Source: Oreohelix idahoensis | Taxonomy: Eukaryota; Mollusca; Gastropoda; Stylommatophora; Oreohelicidae | Direction of reading: 5' to 3' | DNA length: 64,000 nt | Assembly: GCA_024509875.1 (NCBI GenBank) | Contig: JAMPIV010012440.1 | Coordinates: 248,001 to 312,000 of the forward strand | Shown here: positions 56,640 to 64,000 of the stretch, piece by piece | How the letters are laid out: the number at the start of each line of letters is the position of its first letter | How positions within the stretch are numbered: position 1 is the stretch's first letter | Position numbers and translations under genes: made by a program | Notes under the pieces: generated by a model | Databases searched by the model: none | Seen by the model: only the letters and a program-made list of their open reading frames with translations | Told to the model about the DNA's origin: nothing

Positions 56640-57470
56640 ATCTTCAGCTCATATAGTAAGGCAGTTTATTGTATGGCTTTGATACATACAGGAACAAAGA
56701 AACGAAAATCAAGAAGTAACAAACTTTCATGAATGAGTGTTTGGGTAGATCAAAAAGATAGAAATGGTATTACAAGATCACCAATATAGAAGTGGACTGA
56801 CAAGATCACCAATATAGAAGTGGACTGACAAGATCACCAATATAGAAGTGGACTGACAAGATCACCAATATAAAAGTGATGACAAGATCACCAATATAGA
56901 CGTGATGACAAGATCACCAATAAGTAAGTGATGACAAGATCACCAATATAGACGTGATGACAAGATCACCAATATAGACGTGATGACAAGATCACCAATA
57001 TAGAAGTGATGACAAGATCACCAATATAGACGTGATGACAAGATCACCAATGTAGAAGTGATGACAAGATCACCAATAAAGACGTGATGACAAGATCACC
57101 AATATAGAAGTGATGACAAGATCACCAATATAGACGTGATGAGAAGATCACCAATATAGAAGTGATGACAAGAATCAGACAAATCCAAGTTGAGCAGGAG
57201 GTGAGAAGAAAGCACTAGCTTTAGATAGGACACACATTGAGGAAACCTGTTGACAGCCTTACCAGACAGTCCTTGTCCTGGGTCCTCAGAGCAAATGAGC
57301 TAAAGCAAAACCAAATTACACATGGTGACGGGAACCTGAGATATACATGATGTGATAAAGACGACATGGAAAGAACGTGAAGCGATGGCACAGTACAGGA
57401 AGACGGTGTGATTTTGTCGAAGGTGTGTGCTCCGTAGGTAGCTAAAAGGTAACGAATAAATGAATAACGT
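56640..57470 (+). mobile_element. LINE reverse-transcriptase 3' end, split by a minisatellite
   Basis: It has the same layout as 1850-3010. A degraded IFSSYSKA-to-YxxxTY stretch and TFMNECLGR lie before the array. Afterwards come EVRRK...[16 protein letters not shown], a decayed GKR/GRP region, and a GVCSVGS-like end near 57450. Frames are broken repeatedly. Confidence 0.72.
56772..57172 (+). repeat. 26/28-bp minisatellite from the same LINE motif as 2011-2715
   Basis: About 15 units of ACAAGATCACCAATATAGAA plus GTGATG, the first few 28 bp long (GTGGACTG). One frame of the first unit reads YKITNIEVD, the LINE KISNEEL position. Confidence 0.9.
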
Positions 57471-57523
57471 GACTACAGATACAAGACAAACATGTACCTA
57501 AGATGTCGGTGTTACGTGAACTC

Positions 57524-57676
57524 ATGTACCGGTGATAAACGAGACGAATGAATGTTGTTAGATGACGTGTGTTGGGGAAGGGGTGTTCCGGCCCTCAGGC
57601 CTCCACGGCCGGACCTCCCCTTCTCCGACACACGTCATCCAACAACATTCATGCGTCTCGTGTATCACCGGTACAT
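57524..57676. repeat. long imperfect palindrome, arms about 70 bp, loop 13 bp
   Basis: The left arm 57524-57593 (ATGTACCGGTGATAAACGAG to TTCCGGCC) pairs with the right arm 57607-57676 (GGCCGGACC to CACCGGTACAT) with about seven or eight mismatches. The loop is CTCAGGCCTCCAC. It would fold into a strong hairpin as RNA or cruciform DNA. Confidence 0.88.
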
Positions 57677-58043
57677 TTTAGTGCGTCAAACGCCTAATAA
57701 TAAACACTGTCTCGTTTACGCAGTAAAATGCATAACGTAACAGTCGGTTTATACGTGTTTTCATAATATTGCCTTGAGAGTGTCTTCACAAAACTGCTTT
57801 GATTTAATATTTCCCGTCGTTCAACTTACAACGTGGTTTTATATTTGTGTTTTTTCAGACAATGGTTATCTAAAGGTCTTCAAGACGTTTACATTACTAC
57901 TGCCTGTAGCGTTTCAAACAATTTTATCAATGACATTAGGAAACGGCAATCACGTGACTAATCATGTGACTAAACAAGTTTCACGTGCAACAAAAGCTTC
58001 AACATCTGCTTCGTGTTCTTACAAGCACGCGTAAACACCTAGA
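57677..58043. other. possible 5' flank of the exon at 58044; no feature otherwise
   Basis: A TAA lies in frame four codons before ATG 58044. No TATA box is convincing. Confidence 0.4.
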
Positions 58044-58289
58044 ATGAGAAAGATGAGTCCTGCCTCAGATTTATCCAGAGAGAGTTCTATCTCCATAGCA
58101 ACCACAAGAGTTGTCATCCTTTCCGTGGCAAGATATTTGGTTGTTGGAGTTGTGCTTTACTTGTCGAAATTGACATCAGTACTGGGGCACGGCCAGGAGA
58201 TTCCAGAAGTGGCTGCCTATACTGGAAAGGCGTTTTTCATGTCATTCGGCTTTCATCCTGTGTACGGAAGTCCAGATATCAGTGTCCAG
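58044..58289 (+). CDS. candidate first coding exon of an unidentified membrane or secreted protein
   Basis: From ATG 58044 a frame of 82 codons runs to a strong 5' splice site, CAG followed by GTGAGT at 58290. The frame is closed shortly after, which fits an exon end. Residues about 21-45 are hydrophobic (TRVVILSVARYLVVGVVLYL), suggesting a signal anchor or signal peptide, followed by a soluble stretch ending GFHPVYGSPDISVQ. Composition differs from the surrounding repeats, and no transposon similarity was noticed. The end reminds me weakly of the N-terminus of IgGFc-binding-type secreted proteins, but I cannot confirm that. No second exon was identified. The family is unknown. Confidence 0.4.
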
Positions 58290-58356
58290 GTGAGTTTCCT
58301 TGTTTTTCTTTTTAAACCACGTTAAATTGTGCTAATGAATCAGATGAGATGTTTGC

Positions 58357-58485
<129 letters not shown>

Positions 58486-58489
58486 ACAA

Positions 58490-59570
58490 CCCTGGTTTCT
58501 TTTCTGTTGCATTCATTTTCTCTGCTTTATACAGAAAGTTTCTCGCTTCATTTTGTTTTTGTTCTTTCAACTGTGGCAGCAGGTAACACACGTCTGCAAA
58601 ACGTAATTCCACCTTTACTTTAAGGGGGAAAAGCAGGTAAGCGATAAAACGGCACTCATTCCCGGTGTCTTTCTGGTACAGCTATAGCAGAATTATGTGC
58701 GTGAGCCTCCCTCTTGCCCCAGTCTTCACCTTGCTCTTCTAACTAGCAATAATAGAGATGCAACAGAAGGCACGTTTTCAACTTACTGTATTTCTGTTGG
58801 CGTCTAATCTTCTGTAAGAACAAGAAAAGTTAATTCTTTAATCACATTTTGATGTTAATAAAATGTGAGGGAGAAATAGTTTAAAAAAAGGGGGGACCAA
58901 AATGTGAAAAAGCAAGCTTGCGGTTATGAATTTAAAACAGGATTTAGCTGTTCGTTGATAATAATTTTCCCTGTTTTATTTATTTTTTAATAACAAATAG
59001 AATGGCGCACGGAATGACTCGTTGGCATCTTGAAGGTTTCTTGTTGAATACAGTTTGAAATATCGTTTGCATGAATAATTCCATCGCTTGTGCTTTATTT
59101 ACACTGGGTTGTGTTGATCTGTTTTTCCATAGTCCACTAATTGCTCAGCCCCAGAACGAATTAGTAACAATTTTTAAAGGTATCTTCAATGTTACTGGTA
59201 ATTTCGTGTTTGTGAAAACGAAGGCCCTTTTCTTGTAGACTTTCTGTAACGTCAAAGCTGGACTGTTAACTGTAATGTCTACTTCAAGTATTCGGGCAGT
59301 AATTTTCTAGTATAGTGTTTTAGGTCACAAATCACAACCAAGAAATTATGGGTCACATATGATATCACGCAATGAAAAGCTAAAGGAGAAGGCGGAGGGG
59401 AGGTCAAAATTGTGTGACGAAGTGTGACGATAGGAAGGGATATGGCGTCACACGGAAAATTCGAGTGAATGACGCTTCTTTCATAAATGATGTCGAAACC
59501 AAAATGTTATAACCTCCATCCTTATAGTCTACTTTCAATTACAATAATTAACAACTCTATCGTGCGCGGC
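58490..59570. other. no gene recognised
   Basis: It could hold intron sequence if the exon at 58044 is real. No supported exon or repeat was found. Confidence 0.5.
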
Positions 59571-59577
59571 CTATATT

Positions 59578-59690
59578 ATTGTTATAACCCTCAACTGAAA
59601 TATCAACAATTGTTATAACACTCAAATGAAATATCAACAATTGTTATAACCGTCACCTGAAATATCAACACTTGTTATAACCGGTAACTG
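59578..59690 (+). repeat. 31-bp tandem repeat
   Basis: Three and a half units of TTGTTATAACCCTCAACTGA plus AATATCAACAA. Each junction contains the palindrome AACAATTGTT. Confidence 0.85.
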
Positions 59691-60049
59691 GTTTAAACTG
59701 TTCTTAATTATGCATTTCTCTTTTTCAAATATAATGTAAATCAAACCTTAAAAAACAAAATTCAGAACTAAATAAACTGTACTGTTGATTAAAATAAGAT
59801 TTTAAAAGGATAAATCAAATAACAAGTTATCCCCATCACGACAATGGTCCGCTGCGATCAACGACACAAATTGTTAGCGAGTTGGAAGAAATTTGTGATG
59901 TCACATAAGAAAGGGATCTGGGATTTTATGACGAAATGTGATAAACGGAAAACGGGAAGGGTTAATTAAAAATGGTCAAAACTGCGTGGCGTCATGTGCG
60001 GTCGACCCCTTGGAGAAGTTCATAAATAGATGTTTGCGCAGAATAGAAA
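59691..60049. other. no feature recognised
   Basis: AT-rich; nothing assignable. Confidence 0.5.
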
Positions 60050-60340
60050 GTACTGAAAAGGTATGAACAGATTACCAGCGTGGGTCTGAATAAAAGAACC
60101 AGATAAATATCCGTGAGACTAAGAGATAATATAGCAAGGCAGTTCTTCTTCTCGAACATGCAAGGTAATAGAAATAGTGGAAACTCCTAAAAACACATAG
60201 AGAAGGGAACTGAAAAATGTGATGCAGAAAACAAGGCGAAACTTGGATGGGTGGTACAGGGAAGACAGTCTTGACGTTAACTTGTGGAAGATATATGCTC
60301 TACAGGTGGTTTGAGGGCAATGACTGATTTCTGATGGTTA
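60050..60340 (+). mobile_element. LINE 3'-end fragment (HTLRKP family), degraded
   Basis: Broken frames read an ITRQFFFSNMQGNRN stretch, a KHIEKGTEK stretch and an ICSTGGLRA end, matching the TRQSLxWNPQGKRxRGRPKNTW-to-GLCS tail. No array is present in it. Confidence 0.55.
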
Positions 60341-60374
60341 ATAAACAGCTATTGTTTTAAAGAGCAACCTAACC

Positions 60375-61328
60375 TTTGAGGTGAAGACAGGAGTACGACA
60401 GGGATGCCCTTTATCAACCACTCTATTTTTAACAGTCATAGATTGGATAATCCCAATGGGCTGATCACCCGTTGGCTTGTCACACCGATTACGGAAACAA
60501 CGGCAGATGGATCTATTTGTTGTTGCCCTAAAGACGCCGCTAGGCGTGATGGGAAACTACAACAGAGAAAATCAATCTGCTGTTGCCCTTAAGACGCCAC
60601 AAGGCGTGATGGCCTCTGACTGCTTGGTCGGTCTTTGGCTAAGGACGGAAGAAGAAGAAGATTGGATAATGCGCCAGACAACAGAGGGCAGTCCAAGAGG
60701 AATAAGATGGACTACATTTTCTACATTGGAAGATCTGGAATATGCAGATGACATTGCACTACTAGCACATTCACATCAACACATCCAGGAAAAAACAGAT
60801 AGACTTAATAATTTTAGCCAGCAGGTGGGCTTGAACATCAATTTAAAGAAGTCAGAGGTCATGACGCTCAATGTGAGCAACCCTGAGCCCATATCAGTAA
60901 GGAATCAGCAACTGGTACAGACAGACACCTTCACATACCTAGGATGCATAGTAACACCAGACGGCGGGGCAGGCAAAGACATCAACATCAGAATGAATAA
61001 GGCAAGAACAGCCTTTTTTAGCCTAAACAACATCTGGAAGTCCTCTCAATACAGCACAAGCACAAAATTAAGATTATATCAGAGCTGTGTGCTTTCTGTG
61101 CTTCTCTATGGTGCGGAGAAGGAAGTGTCGAAATTGTCCTCTTTTCACACAACATGCCTAAGAAAAATTCACCAAATCTTTTGGCCGAATACCATCACCA
61201 ACCAAGATCTGCTTACTCGGAGCAAGCAAGAGGACATGCACACCATCATAGCTGGCAGACGCTGGAGCTGGGTTGGCCATGTCCTCAGAAGAGACCCGAA
61301 TGCCATCACTAGAACAGCTATGCTTTGA
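60375..61328 (+). pseudogene. LINE reverse transcriptase, partial, interrupted
   Basis: The first frame, 60375-60451, and the frame after the insertion, 60659-61328, are in register (207 plus 12 bp is a multiple of three). The catalytic YADD is visible, along with the FTYLGCIVTPDGG and CVLSVLLYGAE motifs. The inserted piece introduces a TGA at 60462-60464. A second TGA at 61326 replaces a tryptophan of the AMLWTPEG motif, and a TAG follows near 61409. Confidence 0.85.
60452..60658 (+). mobile_element. nested 207-bp LINE 3'-tail insertion
   Basis: It is bounded by AGATTGGATAAT at 60440-60451 and 60659-60670, a perfect 12-bp target duplication. The insert holds two tandem tail pieces of the same LINE family, each with a TTGTTGTTGCCC or CTGCTGTTGCCC block and GACGCC...GGCGTGATGG. 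It ends in GACGGAAGAAGA. The source is the 3' untranslated tail. Confidence 0.87.
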
Positions 61329-61560
61329 ACCCCTGAAGGAAAACGAAAGAGAGGCCGACCAAAAACAACCTGGCGGAGGACTGTGGAGGCTGAGATGCAA
61401 AGAATGAACTAGAGTTGGGGCACTGTACGAAGGATGGCCACCGACCTAGCAAAGTGGAATCAATTTGTTGTTACCCTACAAGACGCCACTAGGCGTGATG
61501 GCCACTGACTGCTTTGACGGTCGGCGGCTAAGGATCAAAGAAGAAGAAGATTGTTTTAAA

Positions 61561-61848
61561 AATTATTTCAGACGTTTTGAATTGAAAAATCTTTCGGTTG
61601 TAAATCTTCGTTTCGGAAACGTGATTTTATAAGCAGAAGTCAACATCTATCTAAAGAAGGGAACGCTTTTGTTATTTTTTTTGTGTGTTTAAATTAACTT
61701 TTATTTGCATTCATATTATGGTCCAAATTTTCCACGCTCCATTTTCACTAAGATGAATTATCTCCCATTGTCTGTTCATTTAGACTGTAGTCCATGACCC
61801 TTTCATCTCGAATCTCGAGATCTCCCATAATTTCGCTACCAGATTATT
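61561..61848. other. no feature recognised
   Basis: Nothing assignable. Confidence 0.5.
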
Positions 61849-61909
61849 TTGGCATGCAGCTTAGCCCATAAGTTAATCGTTAAACTTTTTCTAACCCTTC
61901 TCCTGTTAG

Positions 61910-62091
61910 ATGAGGTGCTGATGGCACTGAAAATAAATCTGGAAAGATTGGACGGGAATCTGGAAAGATTGAACGGGAATCTGGAAATATTGGACGGGAA
62001 TCTTGAAAGATTGGACGAGAATGCCTCCATCACATTCTTGGCATTATTAGCTTTACTGGTTGTACGAGCTTGTATACTATACAGACTGTAA
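61910..62091 (+). CDS. candidate 3' exon: heptad-repeat peptide with C-terminal membrane segment
   Basis: A good 3' splice site (CTAAC branch-like motif, CCCTTCTCCTGTTAG) precedes base 61910. The open frame then reads MALKINLERLDG, three more seven-residue units of the type NLERLDG, and a hydrophobic tail (ITFLALLALLVVRACILYRL) to TAA 62089-62091. The 21-bp unit equals one coiled-coil heptad, so the tandem repeat stays in register. From the ATG at 61921 it would be 56 residues, resembling a tail-anchored microprotein. No family is recognised. It could equally be a chance frame through a 21-bp tandem repeat. Confidence 0.35.
61938..62021 (+). repeat. 21-bp tandem repeat, four units
   Basis: Units of AATCTGGAAAGATTGGACGG plus G, with single-base differences. 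Confidence 0.85.
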
Positions 62092-62194
62092 TCTATAGGT
62101 TGTCTTGAATGAGACGGTGTAATATTTTTGTTGTTCGCCACAGATAATTTAGCGGTGCAAAAAAAAAAAAAAGGTCAGAAGATTGTCCTCTAAT

Positions 62195-62630
62195 CATGAT
62201 TATTCTTCTTCTTCTCTTCCATTAACCCATTTTTCATCATTATCGCTTTCTCGTCGTCTTCTTCCTCTGCTTCTTTCTTCTCCTTTTTCTATTCTTTTAT
62301 CTTCTTCTGTGATTTCTCTTCTGCCATCATTATCGTACAATTCTTCTGCCTTCATCTTGCATATTTTTATGTTTTCCTCATTCTCCACATTTACTTATTG
62401 CCTTTTTTCTCCTTCGTTTTATTACCATTATCTATTTTCCTTCTTTATTTCCGTGTTCTCATTTTCTTTTTTCCCCTCTTCTCCTGTAATCTTCTTATTC
62501 ATCTTCTTAATCTCCATCATTGCTCTCTTTTTCTCTTCTCCTTGAGCTCTTATATTTTGTCTTCTTTTCCTTTTCCTCTTCTTCTTTCACTCTCCTCAAC
62601 AATTTATTTCCTATTTTATTCTTTGAAAGT
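62195..62630 (+). repeat. pyrimidine-rich tract
   Basis: Over 430 bp the plus strand is dominated by TTC/TCT/CTT trinucleotides, without a strict unit. Open frames in it follow from the skewed composition. Confidence 0.8.
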
Positions 62631-63130
62631 TACAGTCGTTCTACGCGGCAAATAAACATAAATATCCATTCCCCTCCCCCTTGACTCCTCTCTCGTTTAC
62701 TTCACTCTCTTCCTGCAGAACATTTAAATAAAAGTTGTCATTTTTACACATTGTTTATATTTTTTGGTGGCCGTGTATATCCCTTTCAGCATGATCAAAC
62801 ACATCTGTTCCTCACCCCAATCATCTTACAACGATTCCTTTCAGCTGACCAGTTCCCCTTGAGCGAATAACTACACCCATTATCTGATAACATAGTTCAC
62901 ATGTAAGCCAAAGCTATACAAATAAACATCATTGTTTTGAGTGTTAATAAAACATGGCCGCACCTAGCTCGCAGATTGATGTTTTCCTGAGTGAGTCTAT
63001 CTTCTTTTGGGAGCTGACCTACATTCCATCAGAGTTAAGAAGTTGATCTATGATCCCTGGTAATTCACTCCTCCAGTTTCAGTGACAGAAGCAAACACTG
63101 GCATTTCAGTAAAACTCTTCCTTCATCTTT
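62631..63130. other. no feature recognised
   Basis: Nothing assignable. Confidence 0.5.
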
Positions 63131-63372
63131 TTCTTTTGGACCCTTTTGGAGCATGAGGATAAGAATACACATGGTCTTTCAAGGAAGAATGCATTAAAAC
63201 ATTCATGTCGCTCTTACATTGATAGTTTGTGTAGCAACTTAGTTCATACGGTGAGCCTGCCAGCACATACACAACCTCATTGTGGTCGCTTGTTGCGACA
63301 TGCCAGACAGAGCAGGAGGCCCCATCTTTTGTCTCCTCAGAGACACACCCTAACCCTTCCCGGGATTACACG
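63131..63372 (+). repeat. R180 dispersed repeat copy
   Basis: It has CCCTTTTGGAGCATGAGG, ATTGATAGTTTGTGTAGCAA, GGTGAGCCTGCCAGCACATA, CACAACCTCATTGTGGTCGC, TTGTTGCGACATGCCAGACA and CTCCTCAGAGACACACCC in the standard order. Confidence 0.75.
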
Positions 63373-63694
63373 TGGCAAAATGTGAAGCGAGAATTTCTAA
63401 CAATTCGTGGAAGACAGTTTGAAACTAGCCTCACGTGTTTTATTTGTTTCCATATTTAGTCCGTCGTGTGGCAGTATGTGTATTTCTGCAGAGATCTTTC
63501 TTGTCCATTTCTGAATGTTGTCTGCTCAGGGTCTCGCTTCTCTACTCCTTTTTTTAAATGTGGTAATCGTCCTGTTATTACGAGTCTTGGAGAGTCAATT
63601 TGTTCTTCTCATCTGGCCATATTATTTGAGATGAAGTGTTTTTGTGACTGCTTTCAGATTTTTGTATGGGCTCACATTGGGTTTAATCTGTATA

Positions 63695-63845
63695 CTGTCA
63701 CCTTGTTTAAATCTTTAATGGTCCTGCTTTTACAACTTTATATGGTCTCTGTTTTTTATTCTCTATATGGTCTCTTTTTATACAATTTATATGACCTCTT
63801 TTATGCGAACTGTGCTAAATTTGTATACGGTCTTTGTTTTGTGTT
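63695..63845 (+). repeat. degenerate tandem repeat of TATGGTCTCTTTTTA type
   Basis: Blocks of TTTATATGGTCTCTGTTTTT recur every 30 to 35 bp with many changes. The 174-codon frame over 63466-63990 passes through it and is not supported as a gene. Confidence 0.5.
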
Positions 63846-64000
63846 TTTAAATCTTAGGGGTCTACCTTCGCACAAGATTACTCTTGGCAGAGTTGTAGAT
63901 AGAAGTATAATGATGCTTCTATCTCAAGGGAGTATTCAAAAGATATTTCCGAAGTCAAGAACAATGCTGCATTGGCAGGGCAATTGTTAACTTATATCGG

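Larger units (their letters stand above)
60362..61549 (+). mobile_element. 5'-truncated LINE (GHVLRRD family) with target duplication and a nested LINE
   Basis: The insertion is flanked by ATTGTTTTAAA at 60351-60361 and 61550-61560, an 11-bp perfect target duplication. It begins inside reverse transcriptase (FEVKTGVRQGCPLS), continues after a nested 207-bp insertion with the catalytic LEYADDIALL, then the thumb and C-terminus (VGHVLRRDPNAITR), a TGA at 61326-61328, an open stretch with KRKRGRPKTTWRRT, and a GAAGAAGAAGA tail. The family encodes an endonuclease and reverse transcriptase for target-primed integration. The 5' part, including the endonuclease, is missing. Confidence 0.88.

Noticed and set aside
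62183..62655. Serine- and phenylalanine-rich frames of 85 to 120 codons
   Set aside because: They follow from a strongly pyrimidine-rich strand and lack any motif.
63466..63990. 174-codon hydrophobic frame
   Set aside because: The frame crosses a degenerate T-rich tandem repeat, shows no recognisable domain, and has no supporting splice or promoter signals.

Overview
This 64 kb window is AT-rich metazoan genomic DNA, most likely from a mollusc (perhaps a gastropod). That assignment is an inference from the LINE protein tails, the tRNA-derived SINE and the style of the Ty3/gypsy elements; no host gene here identifies the species. The window is almost entirely mobile and tandem-repetitive DNA. 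Only two short stretches (58044-58289 and 61910-62091) look like possible host exons.

Bases 1-4635 hold LINE 3' ends and minisatellites. Bases 4636-26021 are one nested cluster. An LTR retrotransposon on the minus strand (element A, 2.2 kb LTRs) has a second complete LTR retrotransposon (B1, 7756-17293, 2.4 kb LTRs) inserted in its reverse transcriptase, and a 2.45 kb solo LTR of a divergent B subfamily (22542-24990) inserted in its 5' LTR. Bases 26022-33961 carry minisatellites, a Tc1/mariner deletion derivative, a small hAT-like element and copies of a dispersed repeat of about 200 bp (called R180 here). Bases 33967-43175 are a third, young LTR retrotransposon on the plus strand (element C, same family as B1), flanked by a perfect 5-bp target duplication. 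From 43176 to 64000 there are LINE tails of several families, an orphan integrase fragment, a SINE cut off by a decayed B-type LTR, R180 copies, a 70-bp-arm palindrome, microsatellites and one 1.2 kb LINE insertion that itself carries a LINE insertion.

Elements A, B1 and C share an unusual domain order: gag, protease, integrase, then reverse transcriptase and RNase H. Integrase lies upstream of reverse transcriptase, as in Ty1/copia, but the sequence is Ty3/gypsy-like. This is the arrangement known for the Gmr1 group of gypsy-like elements. The B1 primer-binding site is a perfect 18-nt complement to a tRNA-Pro 3' end. Element C has nearly identical LTRs but lacks protease and has its integrase core replaced by unrelated or highly diverged sequence, so it must have moved in trans.

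The least expected signal is that two separate minisatellites (2011-2715 and 56772-57172) were built from the same 26-nt piece of a LINE reverse-transcriptase C-terminus, the stretch coding for KISNEKL/KITNIEV. A third LINE copy (1-230) carries a different internal array. All identifications rest on reading the sequence and on remembered family motifs; no database search was possible.
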